Counted from the first letter of the stretch, positions 34,306 to 46,350 are shown. The stretch: 64,000 nt of DNA from Lithobates sylvaticus (GCA_028564925.1 CM053028.1:442951522-443015521), one strand, 5' to 3'. Numbers and translations are program-made. The notes: a model not told the origin generated them from the sequence alone.

Positions 34306-34625
34306 AGGCTTAATGTACACGGGACATTTCAAAACCTATTCTAAACGATTTAAATTGACAGATAGTAACCAACATTTAAAAATGTCCTTTTTGCCACGTT
34401 TAGAAGCTTTTTTTTTTTAAACTGTTAAAAATGCATCACCATTAAAAAAAACACCTGTAAACAAAATGCGGCTACACGCGAGTTACAGGCATATGGCGTT
34501 TCAAATGCCTCTGAACATCTGTACATGTACTGATAAAATAACAGAGTAGAGTTCAGGGGCAGCTGAAAAAAAAAACGCCCAACTGCTCCTAAACATCCGT
34601 TTACCAGCAGCAGTGTACATGAAGC
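34306..34625. mobile_element. MITE, TTAATGTACACGGGACA family
   Basis: It runs from aggcttaatgtacacggga to agcagcagtgtacatgaagc, a terminal inverted pair (TGTACA...). A second copy is at 47227-47582 with the same internal gcccaactgctcctaaacat segment. Confidence 0.65.
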
Positions 34626-34628
34626 TTT

Positions 34629-35395
34629 AAAGCGATATTAAAGTCTTGTTTTTTAATTATTTTTTAAATAACAAACACGTTATACTTACCCGCTCTGTGC
34701 AGTGGTTTTACATAGAGCAGCCCGGATCCTCTTCTCGGGTCACACGCCGGTGTTGTATCATTATCCGTCCCCCATCACGAAGTGTCCGAGGTGTACTGCG
34801 CATGTGCAGTACACAGGACACCCTGATTCCGAAAATTGCCGAGGATGAACGGCGCCTGCGCCGTGAGTCCACTTTCAAGCCCCACCATCCAAGTGGACAT
34901 AGAGTTAGAACATAAAAGAGCCGAGCGCAGCGAGGCCGTGCCCGAAGCGTGGCGAGCGAAGCGAGCCCGCGAGGGGCCCTCTAAGTTTGACTAACCCTAT
35001 GTCCGCTTGGATGGTGGGGGCTTCACCTCGACTCACGGCGCAGGCGCCGTTCATCTTCCGACAATTTCCGAAAATCTTCTTGATCCGGACACCTAGTGAC
35101 AGCCGGACACTTGGTGATAGAACACCGTCACTCCTGGCTCCTCCCTCCTGCTCCCCCCCCCCACAGCAAGCAGCTTGCTGTGGGGGTACCGATGTAGGTG
35201 CGCTCTAAACCCTACATCTTCTGATTGGCTCACAGGCTGTGATTGTCAATGGCTCCTGCTGCTGTGTGCAACAGAGCCCTGCATAGCACCCATGATCTGC
35301 AGGCTCACAATAAAATAAAAAAGCCAATTATAATAATTTTTTTTAACCACAAACTGACGTGCATTTAATATATTTTTTGAAAAGGTGAACTCATC
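34629..35395. mobile_element. TTAA-type element with central GC-rich palindrome
   Basis: It begins after TTAA with AGCGATATTAAAGTC and ends gaactcatcctttaag. The middle holds a pair of arms (about 34836-34905 and 34990-35060: ggcgcctgcgccgtgagtc against gactcacggcgcaggcgcc) around a GAGCGAAGCGAGCCCGCGAG core at 34957-34976. The two outer ends differ, so this may be one element inserted in another. Confidence 0.55.
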
Positions 35396-36621
35396 CTTTA
35401 AGACAGTCAGGTATTCCAGGAGCAGCCTGGGCACAAGTACACAGCACACCCTTCAGTCAGATTCTAAGCCTTTGAGATGGTACATCCCTTCATACATCTC
35501 TCCCCCCCCCCCCCCCCCCCGAGGCATCACTTGTCTGGTGGATGAGCCAACCAAATTTAGAGAAGAGTGCATTGGTACCAGTGCAATCCAGGCATAATCA
35601 CACTGAATGTGAGGCGGATGGGGAGCCATGGCAGATAAGTTTGTATTCCAGGGAACCTGATCCCAGGACCTGGACATTAAATCCCCAATTTCAGGGAACT
35701 AAGCCATCTAGCAAGCGCGCAAACGGTTCCCAAGAAACTGTCTCCCAAAAGCATGTAAAGATCTTTTCAGACAAGACAAAACAAGGAGAACATTGTTGCT
35801 GGAAATAAGCCAAAAGATTCAATCACTATTATAGCACAAAAATGGGCAATCTGAATATTTGTTATGTTGCTGCCCCCTGCTGCTAATATCTGTACACTGC
35901 ATGTAGTTCCAATGCACCAAACACTCAGCTCTGAAATTAAAAACGCATGTAAACCCAAACAATGAACATATTTGCTCCATTTTGGTTTCTTTTATACCAT
36001 TGATATACCTGTAAAACCAGTAGATTGTTAGATCCAGAGATGTCCTTTTAGAATAACACAAGAAGTGTACAGACAACCAAGTATCTTGAATTACATAATG
36101 AATAGACATTATGTTGTAGAGATCTGGAAATGGAGTGGTTGAGTAGTTTTGTAGAAGACAGTGGGCAGGGTTCACTCCACAAAAATGTTCTGGATTTAGG
36201 AGCGAGGTGCATTTCTTACAGACCCTGTACTTGCAGGGTTTTTAAAGGGATAAAACATGAGCAACGTGCATGTTTTACACCTTATCATTGGCATCTTCGC
36301 TAACCTATAAGTAGGCACATAAAAAAGGAGGGGGTGTGCCAGAACCAGAAACCAAGGAAGCTAAACATGTCTGTCTTTTGCTTAAAGGCTGGTTGACACC
36401 ATAAAAGGTGGAAGCATGTGCATTTTTGCACATTCCCACATGGCACATTACGTGCAGCCCATTAATTTCAATAGGCTGCCAAATGCACAAAATTTGTGGC
36501 GGCAAATGGGGGTGCCATTATGTATTAAAAAGGCACCTGCTTACTTCTGCAGAGGGCAGCGCATTTCCATGCAGTGCTGGAAAACGCATGCTCTTGTGCT
36601 TGTTCCTGCCAGCCCTTAAAG
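35396..36621. other. Intronic sequence with nothing recognised
   Basis: Contains a C-run at 35503-35520. The rest looks like unique intron; no exon could be supported. Confidence 0.4.
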
Positions 36622-36800
36622 CAATGTTTCTCAACTCCAGTCAAGTACCCCCAATGGGTTATGTTTTCAGAATTTCCCTCAGATGAAACAGCTGTAGTAA
36701 TTACGAAGGCAGGGAAACTGAGCAAATCTGTGCAAAATAATGGAAAGCCTGAAAACATGACCTGTTGCGGCTACTTGAGGAATGGAGCCGAGAAACACTG
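36622..36800. mobile_element. hAT MITE, CAGTGTTTCTCAACTCC family
   Basis: The ends CAATGTTTCTCAACTCCAGT and, mirrored, GGAGCCGAGAAACACTG are flanked by 8-bp sites CCTTAAAG (36614-36621) and CCTTTAAG (36801-36808). The arms pair over gttatgttttcag / ctgaaaacatgac. 179 bp. Confidence 0.85.
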
Positions 36801-37199
36801 CCTTTAAGAATAGGTTAAACTTAAAAATAAATTTCACTGATTTGCTCTCTTTTGGTCTGGATATTATACCATCAAAAGCAATTCTGCAGCTGAGCCACTA
36901 CTTGTAGTTCCACAGACCAGCAGGCCTATTGCTTGCATTTCCACAAATCACCTGCAAAGCGGATAGGTTTCTTGTAGTTCTAGACATCAGGTAGGTTCCC
37001 ACCTTATGGCTGCATGGGACTGGAAGCTATAGGCGTTGATGCATACCTGCTGATTTTTATAGGCAGTTCCGTGACCAGTTCCTGTCCAGTGTGTCCAACA
37101 ACCTCGCTTTTCTACCTGTGCTCAGACCAACATTAGCTTCTCCAATAGTTAGTATTCCCCCAGCCTCAGGCCATAGTTCCTGTTCTCCAGGTTCCAGGG

Positions 37200-37640
37200 A
37201 AGCTAGCAATACTTGCCTTGGTTATTCCTCAACATTCCTGTGACTCCACATCTCATGTGCTCAAAGCACCCCAGTGCTCCAGAGACTCATTCTAGTATTT
37301 GTGGGATCTCAGCACCCCAGTGTTCCATATTTTCTCACTCCTGCTTTCTCAAGTTCACCAGTGCTGAGCACCCCAAAGAGATAGGACTCTCATTCTTGTA
37401 ATCCCAGCACCCCAGTGCATCTAGAGACTTCCACTCTGACCCTAGTACCCCAGTGACTGAACTCCCATGATCTCAGCACCCCAGTGCTCCCAGTCACTCA
37501 TTCCTGTGATCCCACTCCCCATGTGCTCCAAATATTCTCACTCCTGTGTTCCCAGAGTCTCCTGCACTCTTGTCCTTCCACAGACTGCCTCCTGTGACTT
37601 CAGCATTCCTGTAATTCAGCATTCTTTGCATCCTGTACCC
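37200..37640. repeat. Degenerate tandem array, 'CAGCACCCCAGTGCTCC' units
   Basis: At least seven imperfect repeats built on atctcagcaccccagtgct with spacers of 25-50 bp (for example 37265-37283, 37309-37326, 37406-37421, 37474-37490). The spacing is irregular, which suggests an old, decayed minisatellite. Confidence 0.65.
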
Positions 37641-38035
37641 ATGGACACCCTCTATATCCCTGTAATCTTTGCTCCGTTACTGAAATTGCCTATTGATATT
37701 GTATTACGCTCTGGTTCCTTCCTTGGTCATCTGCTGTCTGCATGGGTGTATCCAAGGGCCATACATAGCCTGAGAGATGTTCCCTTGAAGGCTCTGCTCA
37801 TGATCAGGAGTGCATTGTTCTATTTTGGGGGCTTGCAACTCTGAAAAACATGCAGACAGTACAGCAAGTCCTAAATTCAGGGCACACCAACAGTGACCTA
37901 TAGAAGGCTGGAGGGGTCATTCAAGAACATTGACTTTCTTTTTGCAGAACCAAATGCATTGAGATTCTCGAGCACTGCTTCAAAATATGTGTAAAGAACC
38001 CACAGCAGCTTTACTTCAAAATTCACGTAAAGTGA

Positions 38036-38495
38036 CACTAAAGGTTAGTTTTTTTTTTTTTTTTTTTTTTTAAAATAACAAACATGTCATACTTACCTCC
38101 ACTGTGCAGCTTGTTTAGCACAAAGTGGCCCCGAACCTGTTCTTTTGGGGTCCCTCGGCAACTCCTCCCCACAGTAGATAACCCCCTGGGAGAAGCGCTC
38201 TCCCGGGGGGGGGGGGTTACCTTGCGGGCGCGCCCCCGAGTTCAGCATTCGGCGTCCATAGAGGCCGAATTCAGGACTCAGCACCGATCCCCTGTGCTTT
38301 CGTCATTGGATTTGATTGACAGCAGTGGGAGCCAATGGCTGCGCTGCTATCAATCTATCCAATCAACAGCCGAGAACCCCGAGCAGAGAGGCAGCGCTTC
38401 CGTGGGTCAAGTTTGAGCGGTCAGGCAAGTAAAATGGGGGGGGGGGGGGCATAGGATGCATTAAGGTGAAAAAAACACGAGCCTTTACAACCCCC
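38036..38495. mobile_element. MITE, 'GGGTTGTAAA' family
   Basis: It shares aacatgtcatacttacctcc, gctgtgcagcttgttt-like and 'ttgacagcagtgggagcc' segments with 41880-42318 and 42860-43306, and ends with acgagcctttacaaccccc. It contains T and G homopolymers at 38049-38071 and 38437-38449. Target duplications are not clear. Confidence 0.65.
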
Positions 38496-38633
38496 AATAT
38501 AGCCACTGAACATTTCCCTACTTTCTAAGCAGTGGGGGGGGGAAGCAACTGTGTAGTCCTAGACCTGACTGCCTACACCATTTGTGTAAATGTAATGCAA
38601 TGTATTTTGCTTGCATGCTAGGGCAGCTATGTG

Positions 38634-39685
38634 TAGAGATGTGAAGGCCTGGAGAAAAAAAAAAAAATGGAAAAATACAGAAAAAAAAAATTTTTTCCTG
38701 AAGGCTTTTTTTTCCCCAAAAATTGGAAAAATTTAAAAAATTTAAACTGTGGAATATTTTATTATGAATAAAATATTTTAAAGACAGGGTGTTCAAATAT
38801 TTTCCAAATCATTTCTAACAAAAAAAAAAAAAAAAAAAAAAGTATATCAGATTATTCTAATTTCTGTGCAACGAGTGAGGACAAGCAAGTCCTAGATAAC
38901 AAACTGAACCCTCCAATGCAAGAACAGTATGCATTTCTTCCTTTAGGGGGTGCTCTGCTGCTATTGTAACAAGAAAAAGGTTTTAGTTTTGCATGTTAGT
39001 GGGTGCGTTTGGTTTCTTCTGTCCTCTTCACTAGGCTTTAAAAGCATTGGAAGAAAATACAGAGCAACAAAAAAGGACCTGAAAGTATATACTTAATTTA
39101 AAAAAGGTAAGAGTTTACATTTATCTGATTCTGAATCCAGAAAACTGAATCATTTAGCTACATTAGTTTATCTTTATAAACTTGTGTAAATAATAATTTA
39201 ATTACCAGTAATCTGGTTCTTCCCACACACAACCATAGATTAGTGTCTTCTTGCAAAGTAGTAATATTTTCTTGTTTTTATTTCCTACTCTCCTCAGAAA
39301 AATGGTGAGACCAACATCTAGCAGATGGAGGAGTTTTCACATTACAAGTTCTTCTGAAAAGAAAAATGTGATTTGCAAAATATTGTCAGATGAAATATGC
39401 ATTTCCAAATGCTACCAGGATGACAAAACACATTCTTGTATGGAACAAGTGTCCTGTAGATATTAAAAAAAAAAATTAATGGATCGAAGTGAAGAGGACA
39501 ACAATGATGACAATGCACATAGTTTTTCTCAACGTTCTCGGAACAGAATGACTTTCAATCTTAAAAAGACAAAAAAGTGCTAATGTAGCATTTTTTTAAA
39601 ATTTATCCAAAAATTTCATTTTTTCCCCCAAAAAAGTTTTTTTTTTTTTCAGAGTTTCTAAATTTCCCGAAATGTTACATCTCTA
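38634..39685 (+). mobile_element. hAT element, 1.05 kb, with possible BED zinc-finger remnant
   Basis: Ends TAGAGATGTGAAGG and ATGTTACATCTCTA, with a perfect 8-bp duplication GCTATGTG (38626-38633 and 39686-39693). An open stretch at 39300-39466 reads RPTSSRWRSF, EKKNVICKIL and CYQDDKTHSC, a spacing reminiscent of the W-F...C..C BED zinc finger found at the start of hAT transposases. A T-rich tract ending in CAG at 39297 could be a splice acceptor. No catalytic domain is present. Confidence 0.7.
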
Positions 39686-39862
39686 GCTATGTGCAAAGCC
39701 AAAATGATTTTTAGATTGTCATTAACTAAAGAATACAAATAAATAGTGATGGAAAATCCCAAATTTTATAGCTGTTATCAGGGCAAGAGTTGAGGGAAAA
39801 TGTTCCAATGGGGACCCATGCGCCAGTGACAACCAAAAAGGGAATTTTCCCCACTTTTAACC

Positions 39863-40350
39863 ACCTAATGAATGAATGGATTTGTATAGCGCTGCAACTG
39901 CAAACTGAATCGCCTCGAGGCGCTTGATCCGACCTGCGTTGATTCCTTCTTAGAAGAGGTAGGTCTTGAGTTTTTCCTGAAGGCCCGATGGTCTTTTTCC
40001 AAGCGGATGTTCGTAGGTATAGCGTTCCATAGCCGTGGTCCTTGGACATCAAATCTTCGTTCTCCCCTTGACTTGTACCGGGATTTGGGGACAAGGAGGA
40101 GGTTTTGGTCGTTAGATCGGAGGTTGTGATTGGGGGTGTAGTATTGTATTTTTTCGCATAAGTATTGAGGAGCATCTCCTTGTGTGCATTTGTGTGTCAG
40201 GCAGAGGGTCTTGAATGTGATCCGATTCTTTACGGTTAGCCAATGGAGGGTCCTCAGGGATGGGGAGATGGATTCCCATGGTTTTTTTCCTGTGACTAGT
40301 CTTGCTGCCGTGTTTTGAATGACTTGTAGTCGTGCAATCTGGCCAGCCTA
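39863..40350 (-). mobile_element. L2-like LINE 3' end
   Basis: On the minus strand the reading GERRFDVQGPRLWNAIP matches the conserved C-terminus of L2/Rex-type ORF2 (GP.LWN.LP..IR). It is followed by the tail GCGCTATACAAATCC and three ATTC repeats (39864-39875 region). The rest of the LINE is missing (typical 5' truncation). Confidence 0.75.
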
Positions 40351-40679
40351 TTGTAATAAATCAGTGGAAGCTTTCTTTTTCCGGGTGGACATCATATGAC
40401 ATCCACTTGTGCATGCCCCTGGAGGAATGCAGTGGCGTGATCTGTAATCGCCAAGTCCCTTGAAAGGGCCAATCACAGCAGCCCTTTACCATGCGATTGC
40501 TTTATCCAACCCCAGCAGATAAAATGTAAACAATGGCCAGTACTTGCTGTTACCAGTTCTCCTTCCTCATACACAGACCAAGTGTGAGGGGCAGGAGAGC
40601 GATCTTAAACGGGATTTGTAAAATTTAACAATTCTACTGTGATCTTTACTGTGACACACTATTACACACAAGGCCACCT

Positions 40680-41110
40680 GTCAGTGCCCTCCTCAGCCAA
40701 TGTGCCCTGTCACATCAGGGATCAGTGTCCTGATTCAGTCACACCAGTGTGCCCATTCACTTTGTCCCTGTTTACAGCCACCTATCCCAGCATACACAAT
40801 GTCCAAAAGAAAATGAACACCAACGAAGATGAGAGCAGCAGGGAGCCCTCACTGTCAGATTCTGAGTAAGAACCTGTGGAGAGCAGTGAGTCAGTAACCA
40901 AATCTGAGGAGGAAAGGTTGAAGCATAAGAGCAGGCAACCACCAGCAGTGCTGTACATCATCCTGGTAAAGTGGCAAGCACCAGCAGAACACACAGTACA
41001 GTTCAGTAAGTGAATAGAAGGCCCAGCAGTACTAGTAGTGGGGTATCACGTCAGCTACCAAGAATTAGGACCCATACAAGTCTTCCAGAGGCATCCGCTA
41101 GTATCCTCCC
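40680..41110 (+). mobile_element. Possible piggyBac-like transposase N-terminal remnant
   Basis: From ATG at 40800 a reading MSKRKMNTNEDESSREPSL, then a stop, then EPVESSESV, resembles the acidic serine-rich N-terminus of piggyBac transposases that often start MSKR. No catalytic domain follows. Low confidence: composition alone supports it, and it could be a chance frame. Confidence 0.25.
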
Positions 41111-41779
41111 TTCTACCGCACAGCCAAGCAAACATAATATTTTACACTAATTTAATCTAATTTTTTTTTTTCACCAACAATTTGTGGACCAGAGCAATCT
41201 TTTTTCCCCAGCAATACATCACAAATAACCCAAATTAATATTTTGCACATCCATTTGAATAGACACATGTCCCAGTTTTAGAATTCTAAATATTTTTGGG
41301 CCTCACACTTAAAAGGCGAAGTTTGCCTTTTAAAAAATAAAATAAATGCACTTTTTTTTGCAGGTAAAAAAAAATAAAAATAAAAAAGTGCTTTATTAGA
41401 GCCTGTAAAGCACCAGCAATCAGCAGATCACAGGTGCAACGTAAAGCTTGTTTTAGATATGGGTGTAACATGTTACTGTGGAACTTACAAAAAAAAACAA
41501 GCCTACTGGCTCAAACCCCATTCATCACATGCCACTATTATCTGTTCTATCAAGGACATGCTATGACATGATCATGCTGTTCCTCCATTTTAGTGGCAGT
41601 ACACTGAGCCCTCCCTAAAATCATCCTGGATATGATAAAACTTTACAAAATTCACCCACTTAATTCCCCCCCCCCCCCCCCCCCCTCATCCATTTTACTG
41701 GCAGACTGTATAGAACAGTACATCCACTGCAAAAGGGACAGCTATGGGGTGAAGCTATACAAATGAGAGGGCCACAGGG

Positions 41780-41880
41780 TATACAGTAGATATAAAAAGT
41801 CTACACATCCCTGTTAAAAGGTCAGGTTTCTGTGATGTAAAAATAAATGATAGATCATTTCAAAACTTTTTCCACCTTAA
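41780..41880 (+). mobile_element. Tc1-like terminal fragment
   Basis: The sequence aaaagtctacacatccctgt and caggtttctgtgatgtaaaa match the terminal repeat of the Tc1-like element that ends at 24121. It is cut at 41880 by a TTAA-type MITE and does not resume. Confidence 0.75.
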
Positions 41881-42318
41881 AAAAGGGGTTGTAAACCCTC
41901 TTTTTTTTTTTTTTAAATAAACAGGTCATACTTACCTCCACTGTCCAGTTCCTTTCGCACAGAGTGGCCCTGGTCCTCGACTTCTGTGGTCCCACGGTGG
42001 CGCTGGTAGCTGCTCCGCGCATAGAGTGCCCACGTTGGAGAAGGCTCTCCTAATGTGGACACCCATGCAGGAACGCTCCCGAGTCCTGCTTCTGTGTACA
42101 TTCACACAGAATGAATGACTCGGCCCTGTGTCCTTGGATTTGACAGCAGCGGGAGCCCATGTCTGCGCCGCTATCAATCTATCCAATCAAGAGCCGAGAC
42201 AAGGGGCAGAGGTGTAGAGCGCATCTCCGCCGTGGGAACGAATGGGCCCTGGTAATTAAAACGGGGGGGGGGGGGGGGGGGGCTGATCAGTGGCAGAAGT
42301 TTTCACCTTAATGCATAG
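41880..42318. mobile_element. MITE, 'GGGTTGTAAA' family
   Basis: It begins AAAAGGGGTTGTAAACCC after TTAA and carries the catacttacctccactgt and 'tttgacagcagcgggagcc' segments of the family. The right end is truncated at ttaatgcataggatgcat. Contains a G-run at 42263-42281. Confidence 0.65.
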
Positions 42319-42325
42319 GATGCAT

Positions 42326-42590
42326 GAAGGCTGCATTCACAGCTGAGCGTTTCAAAGTCACGCGATTTTGTTCAGGTCACCAATGTAAAAGGCAGAAAAC
42401 CGCCTGTAATCGGCCCCAAAGAAACTCATGTTCTTTTTTGAGCTTAGGGTGTTTTTTCAGGCATTTTGCTACAGGTGACAAAACGCTTAGATGTGAACAG
42501 GTGCCATTGAAATGAATGGGATTGCTTGTTGGGCTTTTTTGTTTGGGCGTTTTACGAGCTGAAAATGCTCAGGTGTGAATGCAGCCTCAA
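42326..42590. mobile_element. MITE with GGCTGCATTCACA ends
   Basis: The ends AGGCTGCATTCACAGCTGAG and, mirrored, TCAGGTGTGAATGCAGCCT form an inverted pair of about 19 bp. Non-coding; target duplication not clear. Confidence 0.75.
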
Positions 42591-42859
42591 AGCTCACATC
42601 TAATATGGCTATAATAACACTTTCTGCTGGATGATAACTAAAGAAATTAAACGGCTTCTCTACAAGAGGACATTTAGCATCAAAACAAACTGCTCAGTAT
42701 AAAACCAATTTGGCAGATTACAGATTCAGACACGTTTTTCCGGTTTTAGACACGGCAATGTTTAGTTACGTTTCCACCTTGTATCTAAAACAAACATGAA
42801 GTACAAAATACCCAATACTGAATCCAGCTAGGCTACCCATCACAGAAATTAATCTTTAA

Positions 42860-43306
42860 AAGGGGTTGTAAATGTAATATATTTTTTTTTTTTTTTAAAT
42901 AAACATGTTATACTTACCTCCACTGTGCAGCTCGTTTTGCACAGAATGGCCCTGAACCTGGTCTTCTAGGGTCCCTCGGCGGCTGTCTCGGCTCCCCCTC
43001 GCGTAGCTCTCTCGCATGGTGAGGAGTGCTTGCGGGCGCGCTCCCGTGATACAGCCCACCCCTGGCGCGCCGTGTCATTGGATGTGATTGACAGCAGCAC
43101 GAGCCAATGGCTGCGCTGCTTTCAATCCATCCACTGTAACCAATCAACTGCCAGGCTGAGCGGTGAAGAGGATGTCGGGGTGAGCGCGGGACTTTCGAGG
43201 GGTCAGGTAAGTAAAACAGGGGGGCTGGGCAGCATTGTTGGATGTTTTTCACCTTAATGCATAGAATGCATTAAAGGTGACATTTTTTTTTACCGTTACA
43301 ACCCCT
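42860..43306. mobile_element. TTAA-flanked MITE, 'GGGTTGTAAA' family
   Basis: Ends AAGGGGTTGTAAATG and GTTACAACCCCT bounded by TTAA at 42856-42859 and 43307-43310. Best-preserved member in this window: shares cttacctccactgtgcagct and gattgacagcagcacgagcc with its relatives. The last third holds the mirrored ttaatgcatagaatgcattaa. Confidence 0.8.
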
Positions 43307-43797
43307 TTAATGCAAACCAGTGATTTGCCCATTCAGGCCAAAGCAGCAAGTTTTTTTTTTTATTTTTAATCCTGCACCACTCAGCTCTCTTTCTCCAAAC
43401 CACCAAGAGTCAAATGGAAGTACTACCTGGTACTTCCAGTTTTGGAGGTGCATGTGACAAAACTGGGCAAATAAGAACACACACAGCCCTGTGCAAGTTA
43501 TAACTCCAATGAGTTTAAGCCTAGAGATGGCTTTCCTTCATTTTAAAGGGCTTCTCACAGTAGCAGGGAAATGAAAGGAAAGCGATTGCTGGGGGGGGCT
43601 ACAAAAAACTGAACCAGTTGCTTAGCCCTGTCCTTAGATGGCAGGGCCAGGTGTGTAAACCATCTGTGAGAGTAAGCGGGCATTCCACTTTGCTTATGTT
43701 AAAAATGGACAAACAGTGCCTGCTATGCGCCGACCATGAGGAGTCTGAATTATATTTTGCACTTCAGGTTTGCTTTAATGGTAAGATAATTTACTTT

Positions 43798-44131
43798 AAA
43801 GCGGTAGTAAACTGCCACTAAAAAATAAATAAATAAATAGGCCCCCTGCAGGCTTAAGTCATAATGTACTGGTATGGACTGCATACTAGCACATTAGAGA
43901 CTTAACTGTAACGCGGATGCTTCCTGCGCAGCACTGTCATGGATTCCCGGCACGGAGCTCTGACTTCAACGTCACTGGCAGCATCCTAAACAATGCAAGT
44001 TTAGAAGATACTCACTGTACCGACCGGCAAGCCTTATTACAGGCTTCCCTGTGGATACAAGTTTAAAGTGGAGCTTACAATGCCTTGAAAAAGTATTTAT
44101 ACTTAAATTTTCCACATTTTGTCGTAAAATA
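43798..44131. mobile_element. TTAA-type MITE followed by a Tc1-like terminal fragment
   Basis: After TTAA the end AGCGGTAGTAAACTGCC begins a MITE that runs to about 44068 (tacaagtttaaagtggagc). Directly after it, aatgccttgaaaaagtattt and aaattttccacattttgtc (44077-44131) match a Tc1-type terminus (CAGTGCCTTGAAAAAGTATT). The DIRS fossil follows without a gap. Confidence 0.6.
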
Positions 44132-46350
44132 GGATTTTTGACTTACTGTAAAATCAGTTTCCAAGTTCATTGACAGACACAGCACTCCATTATTCAGAAC
44201 CATAGGGTTCTATCACCCCCTACAGGAGTAGGACACTAGGCAGAAAAAAAAAAAAGACTTGGCTACGCCCATGGCAGTCCTAGGCGATTATACACCCCCT
44301 CTCTGCTATAGGCCTTCAGTTATGCAACAAGCAGTATCAGAAGTATTAAAACTCCATAGAGGGGCGGGTGCTATGTCTGTCAATGAAACTGATTTTACGG
44401 GAAGTCAAAAATCCTATTTTCTCATTCGTTTGACAGACACAGCCTTCTTTATTCAGAACCATAGGGATGTCCCAAAGCAGTGCCAAACATGAGGGGTCGG
44501 GCAGTCAACTAAAAACCAGGCCTACCAGACAACCTGGAGCCCACCTGAGCAGCAAAAAAAAAATTATAAAAAATAAATTAAAAAAACCCTCTTTTGGTCT
44601 GCAGAACCTTGCGGCCAAAAGAAGCATCCACAGATGCCAGCACATCACCTTATAAAATTTTGTGTAAGTGTGCACCGACGACCAGGTGGCTGCCTTGCAA
44701 ACTTGCGTTACTGACGCCATATGACGGAAGGCCCAGGAAGCACTCAGTGCCCGAGTCGAGTGCGCCTTCACCGGGAAGGGAGGAACCCAACCCTTGATAG
44801 AGTAGACCTGGGTCACCGTCTGCTTGATCCATGTAGAAATGGTCGCTGAGGAAGCAGATAGCCCCGTCTTTGGTCCATCCATGATCATGAACAGGGAGTC
44901 CGACTTTCAAAAAGACTCAGTGGCCGCCAAATACACCCTGACAGGCCGTATCACAAGGTGTGCAAGGCAAATTCCCTCGGATGTTGCGCCCTAGGACACA
45001 GAGAAGGCAACACGATGTCTTCAGTTAAATGGAAATCAGAGACAATCTTTGGAAGGAAACAAGGACGAGGAACCACCTTGTCCCCATGAATCACAAAGTA
45101 GAGCATGCGACAAAATAGCGCCGTCAACTGACACCCTGCGAGCAGCAGTAATAGAGTGAGCAGGGGAATTTCTTGTATTTTTTCAAACGGAGGCATCTGT
45201 AGAACCGAAAGTACAAGATTCAAGTCCCACGGTAGCAAGGGAGATCGCACCAGTGGAACCACATGTCACACTCCCTGAACAAAAAGGTACGCACCAGGGA
45301 ATGCAAAGCCAGGGAGCGTTGAAAGAAAACCGGCAAGGCCGACACCTGGCCCTTGACAGTACTCAAGGCCAAATTCTTTTCAATGCCCCTCTGAAGAAAA
45401 GTCAAAATCCAAGTCACCGAACAGGAACGTAGGTGAAACCCCACGCTTTCCATGTCCGATAATATACCTTCCTGGAAGTAGAATTTATAGCTTTGAGCAG
45501 CGTCTGAACCACCGACGCAGATAAGCCCCTATCCTTCAACACCTGGCTTTCGATAGCCAGGCTGTTAAAGCCAGCGACTGTAAAGCAGGGTGGAAGATCG
45601 GCCCTAGGGATAGCAGAGCCTCCCTGAAAGGCAGCCTCCAGGAGGCGTCTGACCAGACGCACCAGGTCAGCATACCAGGGCCGACGAGGCCGGTCTGGGG
45701 CCACTAGAATGACTGGAATTCCTTCAGTCTTAATCCTGCGCAACAGCCGTGGCACAAGCTTGAGAGGAGGAAAGGCGTAGATTAGATGATACTGGCCCTA
45801 CGGAGCGACCAGAGCGTCTGAGGCATCCGCCAGAGGGCCCCAAGACCTGGCCACAAACTTCTGCACCCTCCTGTTGATTCGGGATGCCATCAAACCTACC
45901 TCTGGAGAACCCCAGTGTAGACAGATCTGTTGAAAAGACCTGATGGAGGGACAACTCCCCTTTGTCCAATACTTGACGACTGAGGTAATCTGCCTGTCAG
46001 TTGTCCACCACCAGAATGTGAGCGGCGGAGATGGCCGGGACGAAACGCTGTAACCACCGTAGAATGCTGGCTACTTCCAAGCTGGCTAACACACTGCTTG
46101 TTCCTCCCTGGTGGTTGACATAGACCACCACCGTGGCATTGTCTGACTGCATCCGTATCGGGAGCCCATGAAGTCTATCCGTCCAATGATCCAGACAGAG
46201 TCTGATCGCCCGGAGTTCCAAGATGTTGATAAATAGCCTGGATTCCTCCAGTGACCCTGAGCCGAGCTCAGGCCCAGGACTCCTCCCCATCCAGACAGAC
46301 CACCACCCAGTACAGCGAGAGAAAGTATTTTCCCTGCCGAAGAGCCGGGG
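44125..46350 (-). mobile_element. DIRS retroelement fossil, recombinase half, broken
   Basis: On the minus strand 45997-46290 shows RNase H (MQSDNATVVVYVNHQGGT). 45414-45755 shows the linker LLRRIKTEGIPVILVAPDRP. 44505-45453 shows the tyrosine recombinase, with HSTRALSASWAF and AATWSSVHTYTKFY matching its conserved C-terminal boxes. The left 350 bp carry terminal repeats: aaaataggatttttgacttac (about 44128) is mirrored near 44402-44422, and attcagaaccatagggttct recurs. The reverse transcriptase half is absent. It is the best preserved of the three DIRS fossils, but broken. Confidence 0.85.

Noticed and set aside
40800-40869. Confident piggyBac transposase gene
   Set aside because: Only an acidic N-terminal-like stretch is seen, with an early stop and no catalytic domain; kept only as a low-confidence remnant.
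43328-43345. cattcaggccaaag as the GIGYF2 start-exon end (reverse complement ...GGCCTGAATG)
   Set aside because: The surrounding residues do not match MxAETLNFGPEW and no donor follows; the true exon was found at 30763-30840.
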